Origin: Kocuria massiliensis
GTDB lineage: Bacteria > Actinomycetota > Actinomycetes > Actinomycetales > Micrococcaceae
Length of the DNA stretch: 64,000 nt
NCBI RefSeq assembly: GCF_900169715.1
Contig: NZ_LT835161.1
Span: forward strand, 558,001 to 622,000
Reading direction: 5' to 3'
Shown here: in pieces, positions 50,066 through 59,510 of the stretch
How the letters are laid out: each line of letters begins with the position of its first letter
Numbering within the stretch: position 1 is the stretch's first letter
Program-made: the position numbers and the translations under genes
The notes under the pieces: model-generated
Database searches by the model: none
Seen by the model: only the letters and a program-made list of their open reading frames with translations
What the model was told of the DNA's origin: nothing

Positions 50066-50625
50066 TGACCGAAACCAAGATCACCCCCCGCCTCAAGACC
50101 AAGTTCAAGGACGAGGTTGTTCCGGCACTGCAGAGCGAGTTCTCCTATGGGAACCCGATGCAGTCCCCGAAGCTCGTCAAGGTCGTCGTCAACATGGGTG
50201 TTGGAGACGCCGCGCGCGATTCCAAGCTCATCGATTCGGCCGTCAAGGATCTGACCCTCATCACGGGTCAGAAGCCCCAGGTCACCCGCGCCAAGAAGTC
50301 GATCGCGCAGTTCAAGCTGCGTGAGGGTCAGCCCATTGGCTGCCACACGACCCTGCGTGGAGACCGCATGTGGGAATTCCTGGACCGCCTGATTTCTCTG
50401 GCATTGCCCCGCATCCGCGACTTCCGCGGCTTGTCGGATCGCCAGTTTGACGGCAACGGGAACTACACGTTCGGTCTGACCGAACAGTCGATGTTCCACG
50501 AAATCGATCAGGACGCGATCGACCGCGTGCGTGGCATGGACATCACCGTGGTCACGACCGCCAAGACCGACGACGAGGGTCGCGCGCTGCTTCGCCAGCT
50601 CGGCTTCCCGTTCAAGACCAACTAA
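50065..50625 (+). CDS. rplE: 50S ribosomal protein L5
   Basis: Binds 5S rRNA and contacts P-site tRNA. 186 aa. Seen: [38 protein letters not shown] and [20 protein letters not shown]. After it comes rpsH, with no rpsN between, unlike the classical spc order. Confidence 0.98.
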   Translation: MTETKITPRLKTKFKDEVVPALQSEFSYGNPMQSPKLVKVVVNMGVGDAARDSKLIDSAVKDLTLITGQKPQVTRAKKSIAQFKLREGQPIGCHTTLRGDRMWEFLDRLISLALPRIRDFRGLSDRQFDGNGNYTFGLTEQSMFHEIDQDAIDRVRGMDITVVTTAKTDDEGRALLRQLGFPFKTN

Positions 50626-50695
50626 CTGCTACGTTTCAGGTCCGCCCCCGGCTTCCGGGGATCGGAAACCGTGACGAGGAAGGGCTAGTGCCCAC

Positions 50696-51094
50696 ATGAC
50701 CATGACAGATCCTGTCGCAGACATGCTGACGCGTCTGCGCAACGCAAATTCGGCACATCACGATTCTGTGTCCATGCCGTACTCCAAGCTCAAAGGCCGG
50801 ATCGCTGACATCCTCAAGGCCGAGGGCTACATCAAGGATTGGCACGAGGAAGAGGCTCAGGTCGGTAAGACCTTGACCCTCGAGCTCAAGTTCGGTCCGA
50901 ACCGCGAGAATTCCATTGCTGGTGTTCGCCGCATTTCCAAGCCGGGCCTGCGCGTTTACGCGAAGTCCACCAACCTTCCTCAGGTTCTCGGTGGACTCGG
51001 CATCGCCATCCTGTCCACCTCTTCGGGACTGCTTACCGACAAGCAGGCTTCCAAGAAGGGCGTGGGCGGCGAAGTCCTCGCCTACGTCTGGTAG
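50696..51094 (+). CDS. rpsH: 30S ribosomal protein S8
   Basis: Central-domain 16S binder and spc repressor in E. coli. 132 aa. Seen: [20 protein letters not shown] and [31 protein letters not shown] lies about 12 bases upstream of ATG 50696; ATG 50702 is a possible alternative, two codons in. The 70-base gap after rplE holds CCGG-type repeats but no rpsN. Confidence 0.97.
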   Translation: MTMTDPVADMLTRLRNANSAHHDSVSMPYSKLKGRIADILKAEGYIKDWHEEEAQVGKTLTLELKFGPNRENSIAGVRRISKPGLRVYAKSTNLPQVLGGLGIAILSTSSGLLTDKQASKKGVGGEVLAYVW

Positions 51095-51121
51095 TCGGTC
51101 ACAAGAGAAAGGAAGAGAAGA

Positions 51122-51658
51122 ATGTCACGTATTGGACGTCTCCCCATCTCGGTGCCGGCTGGTGTTGAGGTAAAGATCGACGGCTCCCTCGTGAGCGTGA
51201 AGGGTCCCAAGGGAGAGCTCTCCCAGGAGATCGCTTCGCCGATCACCGTCACTCTCGACGGCGACACCCTCACCGTCAATCGTCCCGACGATGAACGCGA
51301 GTCCCGCTCGCTCCATGGCTTGAGCCGCACGCTGATCAACAACATGATCATCGGCGTTTCTCAGGGCTACAACAAGAAGCTCGAGATCGTTGGTACCGGT
51401 TACCGCGTTCTGGCAAAGGGCTCGGACCTCGAGTTCGCGCTGGGCTACAGCCACCCTGTGTCTGTGAAGGCTCCCGAAGGAATCACCTTCACGGTTGAGG
51501 GCAACAACAAGCTCACCGTCTCGGGTATTCACAAGCAGCAGGTCGGCCAGGTGGCCGCCAACATCCGCAGCCTCCGCGCTCCCGATCCCTATAAGGGCAA
51601 GGGTGTTCGCTACGAGGGCGAGCAGATCCGCCGCAAGGTCGGAAAGGCTGGTAAGTAA
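51122..51658 (+). CDS. rplF: 50S ribosomal protein L6
   Basis: Binds near the sarcin-ricin loop and factor site. 178 aa. Seen: [26 protein letters not shown] and the C-terminal [32 protein letters not shown] precedes ATG 51122. Confidence 0.98.
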   Translation: MSRIGRLPISVPAGVEVKIDGSLVSVKGPKGELSQEIASPITVTLDGDTLTVNRPDDERESRSLHGLSRTLINNMIIGVSQGYNKKLEIVGTGYRVLAKGSDLEFALGYSHPVSVKAPEGITFTVEGNNKLTVSGIHKQQVGQVAANIRSLRAPDPYKGKGVRYEGEQIRRKVGKAGK

Positions 51659-51660
51659 AC

Positions 51661-52023
51661 ATGGCTAACAAGACGAAGTTCGCTGCTCGCAAGCGCCGCC
51701 ACGCGCGCGTTCGCAAGCACGTCTCCGGTACCGCGGCGCGTCCCCGTCTCTCGGTGTTCCGTTCGACCAAGCACATGTTCGTGCAGGTCATCGACGACGC
51801 CCAGGGCAACACGCTGGCCTCGGCTTCCACGCTGGAAGCCGAGTTGCGTTCCGCAACCGATATGGACAAGACCGCAAAGGCCAAGCGCGTCGGTGAATTG
51901 ATCGCCGAACGTGCCAAGGCTGCGGGCGTCGAGTCCGTTGTATTCGATCGTGGCGGCAACAAGTACCACGGCCGCGTGGCCGCTGTTGCTGAAGGCGCCC
52001 GGGAAGGTGGGCTGGCACTGTGA
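51661..52023 (+). CDS. rplR: 50S ribosomal protein L18
   Basis: 5S rRNA-binding protein. 120 aa. Seen: [20 protein letters not shown] and [23 protein letters not shown] 51661 follows the rplF end GGAAAGGCTGGTAAGTAAAC. Its stop overlaps the rpsE start (GTGA). Confidence 0.98.
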   Translation: MANKTKFAARKRRHARVRKHVSGTAARPRLSVFRSTKHMFVQVIDDAQGNTLASASTLEAELRSATDMDKTAKAKRVGELIAERAKAAGVESVVFDRGGNKYHGRVAAVAEGAREGGLAL

Positions 52024-52730
52024 GCGAGCAGACTGCAAACGAAAAGGAAAATCAGGTGGCAGAGAACAACGCTGCAACTGAGAACTCCGAGACCGAGAAC
52101 TCCTCGAAGCGCGACGACCGTCGCGGCGGCAACCGCGGTGAACGCGGCGGCCGTGGTCGCAATGACCGCAACGATCGCGGAGGCCGCGGTGGACGTGGCG
52201 GCCGCGACGAGGAGAAGGACAAGTACATCGAGAAGGTTGTCACCATCAACCGCGTCTCGAAGGTCGTCAAGGGCGGCCGTCGCTTCAGCTTCACCGCTCT
52301 CGTCGTCGTAGGCGACGGTAACGGTTTGGTCGGCGTCGGCTACGGAAAGGCCAAGGAAGTTCCCTCGGCTATTTCCAAGGGTGTCGAGGAAGCAAAGAAG
52401 AACTTCTTCCGCGTGCCCCGCGTCGAAGACCGCACGATCCCGCACCGTGTGCAGGGTGAAGCGGCCGCAGGTGTCGTTATGCTCCGTCCCGCTACCGCTG
52501 GTACCGGTGTTATCGCCGGTGGTCCGGTGCGTGCGGTACTCGAGTGTGCGGGTATCCACGACGTGCTGTCCAAGTCCCTCGGTTCCTCGAACCAGATCAA
52601 TATCGTGCACGCGGCCATTGAGGCCCTGCGTATGCTCGAAGAGCCCGTTGCCGTTGCGGCCCGCCGTGGTCTGCCGAACGACGAGGTTATCCCGAGCTAC
52701 CTGCTGCGCGATGAAAAGGCAGGTGCGTAA
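52020..52730 (+). CDS. rpsE: 30S ribosomal protein S5, with Arg/Gly-rich N-terminal extension
   Basis: Guards decoding accuracy and mRNA entry; spectinomycin site. 236 aa against 167 in E. coli. Residues about 1-65 are an extension: acidic at first, then Arg/Gly/Asp/Asn-rich ([20 protein letters not shown]). The S5 fold begins at [20 protein letters not shown] with [12 protein letters not shown] and [18 protein letters not shown] 52020 overlaps rplR. Extensions here are usual in actinobacteria; this Gly/Arg density is high. Confidence 0.97.
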   Translation: MSEQTANEKENQVAENNAATENSETENSSKRDDRRGGNRGERGGRGRNDRNDRGGRGGRGGRDEEKDKYIEKVVTINRVSKVVKGGRRFSFTALVVVGDGNGLVGVGYGKAKEVPSAISKGVEEAKKNFFRVPRVEDRTIPHRVQGEAAAGVVMLRPATAGTGVIAGGPVRAVLECAGIHDVLSKSLGSSNQINIVHAAIEALRMLEEPVAVAARRGLPNDEVIPSYLLRDEKAGA

Positions 52731-52939
52731 TGACCGGAAAGCGTATTCAGCCCAGCGATTCCAAGCTGGAGATCACGCAGTTGAAGTCCTACGTTGGCCA
52801 GAAGCAGAACATGCGCGACACCCTGCGCTCACTGGGACTCAAGCGTCCGGGCAACAAGGTTGTTCGCACCGCCGATCCGGTGACCTGCGGTATGGTCAAC
52901 ACCGTCGCTCACCTCGTGAAGGTTGAGGAGGTCAAGTAA
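52730..52939 (+). CDS. rpmD: 50S ribosomal protein L30
   Basis: Small large-subunit protein. 69 aa. Seen: [20 protein letters not shown] and [18 protein letters not shown] shares one base with the rpsE stop (TAATG). rplO starts two bases after its stop. Confidence 0.97.
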   Translation: MTGKRIQPSDSKLEITQLKSYVGQKQNMRDTLRSLGLKRPGNKVVRTADPVTCGMVNTVAHLVKVEEVK

Positions 52940-52941
52940 AA

Positions 52942-53412
52942 ATGGCAGATACGAACGAAGAACGCCAGGCCATCAAGCTCCACGACCTGCGTCCCGCTCA
53001 GGGATCCCATAAGGCTAAGACCCGCGTGGGTCGCGGTGAGGGATCGAAGGGTAAGACCGCAGGCCGAGGAACCAAGGGCACCAAGGCTCGTTACCAGGTC
53101 AAGGCAGGCTTCGAAGGTGGGCAGCTTCCGTTGCACATGCGCCTTCCGAAGCTCCGTGGCTTCAAGAACCCGTTCCGTGTTGAGTACCAGGTGGTTAACC
53201 TGGAGCGCATCTCGGAGCTGTTCCCCGAAGGTGGCGACGTCACCGTCGAGAACCTCGTGGCCAAGGGTGCGGTTCGCAAGAACCAGCCGGTCAAGGTTCT
53301 CGGTCAGGGTGAATTGACCGTCAAGGTCAACGTCACGGCCGATAAATTCTCCACCTCCGCGGCGGAGAAGATTGAGGCTGCCGGCGGCACCGTGACCGTC
53401 ACCGGCAAGTAG
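52942..53412 (+). CDS. rplO: 50S ribosomal protein L15
   Basis: Late assembly protein of the large subunit. 156 aa. Seen: [40 protein letters not shown] and [31 protein letters not shown] precedes ATG 52942. Ends the operon; secY has its own region after the terminator. Confidence 0.98.
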   Translation: MADTNEERQAIKLHDLRPAQGSHKAKTRVGRGEGSKGKTAGRGTKGTKARYQVKAGFEGGQLPLHMRLPKLRGFKNPFRVEYQVVNLERISELFPEGGDVTVENLVAKGAVRKNQPVKVLGQGELTVKVNVTADKFSTSAAEKIEAAGGTVTVTGK

Positions 53413-53451
53413 AATCGAAGTTGAGCTAGTGCTCAGCGACTTTTCATAGCA

Positions 53452-53488
53452 ACAAGGTCCCTTCCCGAACACAGGGGAGGGACCTTGT
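53452..53488. terminator. Terminator of the spc operon
   Basis: ACAAGGTCCCTTCCC / GGGGAGGGACCTTGT, 15 pairs with one G-U, loop of seven bases. Lies 40 bases after rplO. Confidence 0.85.
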
Positions 53489-53559
53489 CGCGTCGGTTGG
53501 CCTTTCGGAACATTCCGCGGGCTGGCTCACAGAATCGGGTGCCAGGACCGTAATGCCGT

Positions 53560-53565
53560 TAGACT
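53560..53565 (+). promoter_or_regulatory. Possible -10 box for secY-adk
   Basis: TAGACT about 80 bases before secY, without a clear -35. Needed in principle because a terminator stands upstream. Confidence 0.3.
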
Positions 53566-53647
53566 GACCAAGGACTAGTGGGGTCATCCCGTCTCGATGC
53601 GAGTCGGTTGTTGATTTCCATAGGAATAAACTTTTACAGGAGGCCAA

Positions 53648-54958
53648 GTGCTCGGCGCTTTCGGACGGGCGTTCAAGACCCCCGATCTACGACGCAAGCT
53701 GCTGTTTACCCTCGCGGTCATCGTGATCTACCGTGCCGGAACCTTCATTCCGGCGCCGGGTGTCGACTACGGGAACGTGCAGCAGTGCATCGCCATGGGC
53801 GGTACCACCGGTGGTATCTACGACATGGTCAACCTCTTTAGCGGTGGAGCGCTCCTCCAGCTTTCGATTTTCGCCTTGGGCGTCATGCCGTACATTACGG
53901 CGTCGATCATTGTTCAACTTCTGCGCGTGGTCATCCCCAGGTTCCAGGAGCTCCATGAGGAGGGTGGCCAAGGCCAGCAGAAGCTGACGCAGTACACGCG
54001 ATACTTGACGATCGGCCTGGCGCTGTTGAACGCAACCACCATCATTTCACTGGCACGTTCCGGCGCTTTGCTGGGGAATTGCCCGTTGCCCGTGATCCCT
54101 GACGACTCGATTTTGATGATCATCCTCATCATCGTGACGCTGACGGCGGGAACCGGCATCATCATGTGGCTCGGCGAGCAGATCACTGAACGCGGCGTCG
54201 GCAACGGTATGTCGTTGCTGATTTTCACGTCGATTGCGGCCTCTTTCCCCACAGCCCTCGGACAGATCTTCAAGACCCAAGGTTGGGGCGTCTTTGCGGC
54301 CATCCTTGCCATCGGACTCGTCGTGATCATTGCCGTGGTTTACGTGGAACAGTCGCAGCGACGAATCCCTGTTCAGTACGCCAAGCGCATGGTGGGACGT
54401 CGCACCATCGGAGGCACCACCACGTACATCCCGTTGAAGGTCAACATGGCCGGCGTGATCCCCGTGATCTTCTCGTCCTCCCTCCTGATGCTGCCCGGAC
54501 TCCTCGCACAGTTCTCGACGCCGAAGGATGGCACGCCGCCGCCGGAGTGGGTCAACTGGATTAACGCGAACCTCGTCAAGGGCGATCATCCGATCTACAT
54601 GATCGCGTACTTCCTGCTCATCGTGGCCTTTGCGTACTTCTACGTGTCGATCACGTTCAACCCGCAGGAAGTCTCCGACAACATGAAGAAGTACGGCGGA
54701 TTTATCCCCGGCATTCGTGCAGGACGTCCCACAGAGCGGTACCTTGCTTACGTGCTCAACCGCATTACGTTGCCCGGTTCGTTGTATCTGGGAATCGTGG
54801 CGCTCATTCCGTTGATCGCGTTGGTCATGTTCAACGCCAATCAGAATTTCCCGTTTGGCGGTACCTCGTTGCTGATCGTGGTCGGCGTCGGATTGGATAC
54901 GATCAAGCAGATCGACGCGCAGTTGCAACAACGACACTATGAAGGACTCCTAGGATGA
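53648..54958 (+). CDS. secY: Preprotein translocase subunit SecY
   Basis: Ten-span channel of the Sec translocase in the cytoplasmic membrane, partner of SecE (920). 436 aa. Seen: the first span LLFTLAVIVIYRAGTFIPAPG, the plug region after it, NLFSGGALLQLSIFALGVMPYI, and the cytoplasmic loop VEQSQRRIPVQYAKRMVGRR that binds SecA and ribosomes. GTG 53648 follows ACAGGAGGCCAA. Stop overlaps adk (ATGA). Confidence 0.98.
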   Translation: MLGAFGRAFKTPDLRRKLLFTLAVIVIYRAGTFIPAPGVDYGNVQQCIAMGGTTGGIYDMVNLFSGGALLQLSIFALGVMPYITASIIVQLLRVVIPRFQELHEEGGQGQQKLTQYTRYLTIGLALLNATTIISLARSGALLGNCPLPVIPDDSILMIILIIVTLTAGTGIIMWLGEQITERGVGNGMSLLIFTSIAASFPTALGQIFKTQGWGVFAAILAIGLVVIIAVVYVEQSQRRIPVQYAKRMVGRRTIGGTTTYIPLKVNMAGVIPVIFSSSLLMLPGLLAQFSTPKDGTPPPEWVNWINANLVKGDHPIYMIAYFLLIVAFAYFYVSITFNPQEVSDNMKKYGGFIPGIRAGRPTERYLAYVLNRITLPGSLYLGIVALIPLIALVMFNANQNFPFGGTSLLIVVGVGLDTIKQIDAQLQQRHYEGLLG

Positions 54959-55518
54959 ATCGATTGCTCATCATTGGCCCTCCCGGGGCCGGTAAAGGTA
55001 CTCAGGCCTCCAAGATCTCAGAGGAGCTGTCCATCCCGGCGATTTCCACGGGGGACATCTTCCGCTCAAATATCAAAGAGCAGACGGATCTTGGTCGGGA
55101 AGCGAAGCAGTACATCGATGCGGGCAACCTGGTGCCTGACTCGGTCACCAACCGCATGGTTCGGGATCGCCTGGCGCAGTCGGATGCCGCCAACGGATTC
55201 CTTCTGGACGGTTACCCCCGAAACGTGGCGCAGGTGGAGGAGCTCGACGTCATCCTCACTGACCTCGGCCAGAAGATTGACGGCGTCCTCTTGCTGACCG
55301 CCGACAACGAGGAGCTCGTCCAGCGGCTGTTGGGTCGCGCGGCCGAACAGGGCCGTAGCGACGACACCGAGGACGTGATTCGCCACCGTCTCGATGTCTA
55401 CGCATCCGAAACGGAGCCGATCGTCGATGTCTATGAGGCCCGGGGCATCGTGACCCGCGTTGACGGCCTCGGCACGATCGATGAGGTCACCGAGCGCCTT
55501 CTGTCGGCTGTTCGGTAG
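54955..55518 (+). CDS. adk: Adenylate kinase
   Basis: Interconverts AMP + ATP and 2 ADP. 187 aa: P-loop GPPGAGKGTQA (8-18), AMP site AISTGDIFRSN and FLLDGYPRNVAQ. It is the short form without the zinc-type LID (E. coli has 214), common in actinobacteria. The ATG overlaps the secY stop, so it is translated in step with it. Confidence 0.97.
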   Translation: MNRLLIIGPPGAGKGTQASKISEELSIPAISTGDIFRSNIKEQTDLGREAKQYIDAGNLVPDSVTNRMVRDRLAQSDAANGFLLDGYPRNVAQVEELDVILTDLGQKIDGVLLLTADNEELVQRLLGRAAEQGRSDDTEDVIRHRLDVYASETEPIVDVYEARGIVTRVDGLGTIDEVTERLLSAVR

Positions 55519-55551
55519 TTTTCGTCGCGTTCCCTGAGAATGCTTTTTGGC

Positions 55552-55579
55552 GGGCCCCCGACCACCATGTCGGGGGCCC
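55552..55579. terminator. Terminator between adk and map
   Basis: GGGCCCCCGAC-CACCAT-GTCGGGGGCCC, perfect 11-bp stem, followed by CTGCTTTTCCC. Makes secY-adk and map separate units, or partly so. Confidence 0.75.
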
Positions 55580-55641
55580 CTGCTTTTCCCGGGCGGCACA
55601 CGGTCCGCCCAACTCAACCCCTGGCTACAAGGAAGTGCGGA

Positions 55642-56469
55642 ATGTTCGGCCGACGAAAGATCGAGTACAAAACGAACGATCAACTCCGGAAGATGGTGCG
55701 TGCAGGTGTGGTCACCTCTCGCGCACTGGACGCCGCGGTGTCAGCCACGGCGGTGGGGGCCAGCACCCTAGACATCGACCGGGCCTTCCGTGAAGTCTTG
55801 GAGAGCCACGGTGCGAGTTCCAACTTCTTGGGGTATTACGGCTACCCAGCAACCGTGTGCGCCTCGCCTAACGACGTCGTCGTGCACGGAATCCCTAACG
55901 ACGAGCCGCTGGCCGATGGGGACATCATCTCGATTGACGGGGGAGCGATCGTCGACGGGTGGCACGGTGATTCCGCCCGGACCGTTTTGGTCGGAAACGC
56001 TTCGCGGGAGGACCGAGATCTCTCCGAAATGACTCGTGCGGCCATGTGGCGCGGTATCGCTGTAGCGGCTCGTGCCGAGCGGGTAGGGGAGATCGGCAAC
56101 GCCATTGAGGCGTTTGTTCGGCAAGAGTCGGGCGGGACCTACGGCATTATTGAAGATTTCGTAGGTCACGGCATTGGAACCCAAATGCACATGGCGCCTG
56201 ACGTCTTGAACTACCGAGCCCGCGACCTGGGTCCCAAACTCAAGCCGGGAATGGCCCTGGCCATCGAACCGATGCTTGTGACAGGATCAACGGAGACCGT
56301 GACCCTCGACGACGACTGGACCGTCAAGACCGTGGATGGCTCTCACGCCAGCCAATGGGAACACTCGGTCGCTTTTCATCGGGACGGGATCTGGGTGCTG
56401 ACCGCAGAAGACGGCGGCGCTTCGGAACTTGGACCGCTCGGGGTTACCGTCGCCCCCATTCCCGACTGA
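55642..56469 (+). CDS. map: Methionine aminopeptidase, type I
   Basis: Removes the N-terminal methionine from new proteins; two-metal enzyme. 275 aa. Metal ligands sit in [18 protein letters not shown] (two Asp), [10 protein letters not shown] (His), MALAIEPML (Glu) and SQWEHSVAF (Glu). ATG 55642 ([11 protein letters not shown]) follows CAAGGAAGTGCGGA; the longer frame from 55540 crosses the terminator and is rejected. No clear promoter seen in the 120-base gap. Confidence 0.96.
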   Translation: MFGRRKIEYKTNDQLRKMVRAGVVTSRALDAAVSATAVGASTLDIDRAFREVLESHGASSNFLGYYGYPATVCASPNDVVVHGIPNDEPLADGDIISIDGGAIVDGWHGDSARTVLVGNASREDRDLSEMTRAAMWRGIAVAARAERVGEIGNAIEAFVRQESGGTYGIIEDFVGHGIGTQMHMAPDVLNYRARDLGPKLKPGMALAIEPMLVTGSTETVTLDDDWTVKTVDGSHASQWEHSVAFHRDGIWVLTAEDGGASELGPLGVTVAPIPD

Positions 56470-56500
56470 CCACACGCACACAGGAAGTAGGGGCCTCATC

Positions 56501-57676
56501 ATGTCCTCAGAGACGTCGACGCCGGTCGAAATCACGACGCGGCCGGAACCTGGAAAGATTCTCCTCAAAGCACCACGCCGTGGGAAACCTCCGCGCCACA
56601 TCGCGGATTTCGACCTGAAGGGGCGTAAGGAGTTCCTCAAAGAACTCGGCTATGAACCGTTCCGAGCCACGCAGCTTTCCAAGCACTACTTCGAAAGGCT
56701 CGTGACCGATCCCGAGGAGATGACCGATCTCCCGGCGGCCTCCCGTGCCGACATGGTTGCTGAAGCCATGCCCACCCTATTGACCACCGTCAATACCTTA
56801 GAAGCCGATGGTGGCGACACCCTAAAGATGGTGCACCGTCTCTTCGATGGCGCGCTCGTCGAATCCGTGATCATGCGGTACTCGAACCGTGTCACCATGT
56901 GTATCTCTTCCCAAGCCGGTTGCGGCATGAACTGCCCCTTCTGCGCGACGGGCCAGGCCGGACTGACTCGCAACCTGTCCACCGCAGAAATCGTTGAGCA
57001 GGTTGTGGCGGGCGCCCGTATGGTCAAGAACATGAAGGGCTTGGAAGGCGCCGAGGACGGTCCCGAGGAAACGAAACCGTTGAGGATTTCCAACATCGTG
57101 TTCATGGGCATGGGGGAGGCCCTCGCGAATTACAAGTCATCGTTGGGCGCTGTTCATCGACTCATCGATGCGCCTTCTGAAGGGATGGGCATTTCGGCTC
57201 GTGGCATTACGATGTCGACCGTCGGACTCGTTCCGGGCATGTATAAGTTCACCCAAGAGAACCTTCCGGTGACTCTGGCATTGTCTTTGCACGCGCCTGA
57301 TGACGAATTGCGTGATGAGCTCATCCCGATCAATAACCGGTGGAAGGTCGACGAGGCCCTGGACGCTGCGTATGACTACTACCGCCAGACCGGGCGGCGC
57401 GTTTCCATCGAATACGCGCTCATCCGCGACATCAATGACCAAGGGTGGCGGGCGGACCTTCTCGGCAAGAAACTTGCCCAGCGTGGCCGGGGTTGGGTGC
57501 ACGTTAACCCGATTCCGCTGAACCCAACTCCCGGTTCAAAATGGACGGCGTCGCGACCTGGTGTCGAACAGAACTTCGTGGAGAGACTGCGCGCGCATGG
57601 CATTCCCACCACGGTTCGAGACACCCGTGGCTCCGATATTGACGGCGCCTGCGGTCAGCTGGCTGCCGCAAGTTAG
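56501..57676 (+). CDS. rlmN: 23S rRNA (adenine2503-C2)-methyltransferase RlmN
   Basis: Radical SAM enzyme that methylates A2503 of 23S rRNA, and A37 of some tRNAs. 391 aa. Seen: cluster motif CGMNCPFC (Cys141, 145, 148), GMGEALAN, the late methyl-carrying Cys384 in [12 protein letters not shown] 56501 lies 31 bases after map with CAGGAAGTAGGGG upstream. Cfr differs in details I could not test; RlmN is the safer call. Its place between map and infA is not the usual one in actinobacteria as I know them. Confidence 0.95.
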   Translation: MSSETSTPVEITTRPEPGKILLKAPRRGKPPRHIADFDLKGRKEFLKELGYEPFRATQLSKHYFERLVTDPEEMTDLPAASRADMVAEAMPTLLTTVNTLEADGGDTLKMVHRLFDGALVESVIMRYSNRVTMCISSQAGCGMNCPFCATGQAGLTRNLSTAEIVEQVVAGARMVKNMKGLEGAEDGPEETKPLRISNIVFMGMGEALANYKSSLGAVHRLIDAPSEGMGISARGITMSTVGLVPGMYKFTQENLPVTLALSLHAPDDELRDELIPINNRWKVDEALDAAYDYYRQTGRRVSIEYALIRDINDQGWRADLLGKKLAQRGRGWVHVNPIPLNPTPGSKWTASRPGVEQNFVERLRAHGIPTTVRDTRGSDIDGACGQLAAAS

Positions 57677-57774
57677 CAGGGATGACGTTTCGCCCTCCTG
57701 CCCGCGTGTCGAGGAGCAAACCCGGACACTACCACGGCGACTAACGTCACAGGGGGCAGTTCCGGAATTCTGGG

Positions 57775-57803
57775 TTAACTTACAGCGGGGTATGGCGTAC
57801 ACT
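57775..57803 (+). promoter_or_regulatory. Promoter of infA-rpmJ-rpsM-rpsK-rpoA-rplQ
   Basis: TTAACT, 17 bases, TACACT: a good sigma-70 match at exact spacing, about 105 bases before infA. Confidence 0.65.
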
Positions 57804-57912
57804 TGACTGTTGGTTGTGTCTGCCGTCCGTGTGTTTTAGTGCTCGGACGAGCGGAAAGAATCAAAAGCATGCCTCGCGCGCACCGTGCGTGGCACCGACG
57901 TTAGCGGAGGAT

Positions 57913-58134
57913 ATGGCCAAGAAAGACGGCGTAATCGAGATTGAAGGCGCAGTGGTGGAAGCCCTGCCCAACGCTATGTTCCGTGTGGAGCTGGACAATG
58001 GCCACAAGGTTCTTGCACACATCTCCGGAAAGATGCGTCAGCACTACATCCGCATCCTCCCTGAGGATCGGGTTGTTGTTGAACTCTCTCCGTACGATCT
58101 GTCGCGTGGTCGCATCGTCTACCGCTACAAGTAG
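57913..58134 (+). CDS. infA: Translation initiation factor IF-1
   Basis: OB-fold factor that blocks the A site during initiation. 73 aa, exact family size. Seen: [48 protein letters not shown] precedes ATG 57913; the longer frame from 57814 is not needed. First gene of the alpha operon. Confidence 0.98.
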   Translation: MAKKDGVIEIEGAVVEALPNAMFRVELDNGHKVLAHISGKMRQHYIRILPEDRVVVELSPYDLSRGRIVYRYK

Positions 58135-58267
58135 ATCTCATGTCGCCGCCTCGCGCGGCGTGTGAAGGGCGCTACCCGAATGGGTGGTGCCTGTCTGCGT
58201 GAAAGGGAACTGGAGTAACACCCGGGACCCGGAACAACTACAAGTTGCAACAACGCAAAGGAATGCG

Positions 58268-58381
58268 ATGAAGGTTCAGCCGAGCGTGAAGCCGATCTGC
58301 GATAGCTGCAAAGTGATCCGCCGCCACGGCGTGGTCATGGTTATCTGCAGTAACCCGCGCCACAAGCAGCGTCAGGGCTAA
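58268..58381 (+). CDS. rpmJ: 50S ribosomal protein L36
   Basis: Smallest large-subunit protein. 37 aa: [20 protein letters not shown] then [16 protein letters not shown]; the CxxC and following Cys/His are the zinc-binding (C+) form. CAAAGGAATGCG precedes ATG 58268. Lies 133 bases after infA. Confidence 0.97.
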   Translation: MKVQPSVKPICDSCKVIRRHGVVMVICSNPRHKQRQG

Positions 58382-58535
58382 TAGCCCGTTCGACGCACGC
58401 CGGCTTTGGTCGGCACATCACACAAGGTACCGCTCCCCATCAGTGGGACACCTCCGGATACAGAGGCCGGAGACCGGGGAAACCCGGGAAGCGATGCCAC
58501 AAACCTCTGGATCAACTACAAGGAGAACCGCCACT

Positions 58536-58904
58536 ATGGCTCGTCTCGCAGGAGTAGATCTTCCCCGCGAAAAGCGCGTGGAAATTGCTCTCACGTACAT
58601 CTATGGCGTGGGTAAGACCCGTGCCGACGAAGCCTTGGCAGCGACCGGCGTCAGCCCGGACATTCGCGTCAAGGACCTTTCCGACGCCCAGCTCGTGCAG
58701 CTGCGCGACTACATCGAAGGCAACTTCAAGGTTGAGGGTGACCTCCGCCGCGAGGTGGCCGCCGATATCCGCCGCAAGGTTGAAATCGGTAGCTACCAGG
58801 GACTTCGCCACCGCCGCGGTCTTCCCGTTCACGGCCAGCGCACCAAGACCAACGCTCGCACCCGCAAGGGCCCGAAGCGCACGGTCGCCGGTAAGAAGAA
58901 GTAA
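58536..58904 (+). CDS. rpsM: 30S ribosomal protein S13
   Basis: 30S head protein contacting P-site tRNA and the 50S. 122 aa. Seen: [69 protein letters not shown] precedes ATG 58536; the longer frame from 58443 is rejected. Confidence 0.98.
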   Translation: MARLAGVDLPREKRVEIALTYIYGVGKTRADEALAATGVSPDIRVKDLSDAQLVQLRDYIEGNFKVEGDLRREVAADIRRKVEIGSYQGLRHRRGLPVHGQRTKTNARTRKGPKRTVAGKKK

Positions 58905-58932
58905 GCACCCTTTCGCGTAGGAGAAGTATTCA

Positions 58933-59337
58933 ATGCCCCCAAAGACACGTGCTGCGGCCGCTCGTAAGCCCCGCCGCAAGGACAAAAAGAACATTGCCGC
59001 CGGTCAGGCGCATATCAAGTCGACGTTCAACAACACCATCGTTTCGATCACTGACCCCTCGGGTGCTGTGATCTCCTGGTCTTCCGCCGGTGAGATGGGC
59101 TTCAAGGGTTCGCGTAAGTCGACCCCTTACGCCGCTCAGATGGCTGCGGAGACCGCCGCCAAGCGTGCTCAGGAGCACGGCGTGCGCAAGGTCGACGTGT
59201 TCGTCAAGGGTCCCGGTTCCGGTCGCGAGACCGCCATCCGTTCCCTTCAGGCCACTGGCCTCGAGGTTGGCTCCATTTCGGACGTCACCCCGAGCGCGCA
59301 CAACGGTTGCCGCCCCCCGAAGCGTCGCCGCGTCTAA
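58933..59337 (+). CDS. rpsK: 30S ribosomal protein S11
   Basis: 30S platform protein near the mRNA exit. 134 aa. Seen: [39 protein letters not shown] and [33 protein letters not shown] precedes ATG 58933. rpsD, often next, is absent. Confidence 0.98.
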   Translation: MPPKTRAAAARKPRRKDKKNIAAGQAHIKSTFNNTIVSITDPSGAVISWSSAGEMGFKGSRKSTPYAAQMAAETAAKRAQEHGVRKVDVFVKGPGSGRETAIRSLQATGLEVGSISDVTPSAHNGCRPPKRRRV

Positions 59338-59395
59338 TAGAGGCGTTGCCGTTCACCAGGCTGGTGTCTCCCGAGTGGGAATCGCAAGCCTGGGG

Positions 59396-59418
59396 GTTTG
59401 TGGCCAACGACCACAAAC
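59396..59418 (+). promoter_or_regulatory. Hairpin in the rpsK-rpoA gap
   Basis: GTTTGTGG-CCAACGA-CCACAAAC, a perfect eight-bp stem with a seven-base loop, 93 bases before rpoA. There is no U run, so it is more likely a processing or control stem than a terminator. Confidence 0.35.
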
Positions 59419-59510
59419 TATCCGGGTGCCGCAACCGCGGCCCCTTCATCCCTTGTTTTCCCCAACCTGTGTTGCGTCATATAGCGGATGCTCGCTGAAA
59501 GGAAACATCA

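Noticed and set aside
55540-55641. Longer methionine aminopeptidase start
   Set aside because: It would translate through the perfect adk terminator; ATG 55642 has GGAAG upstream.
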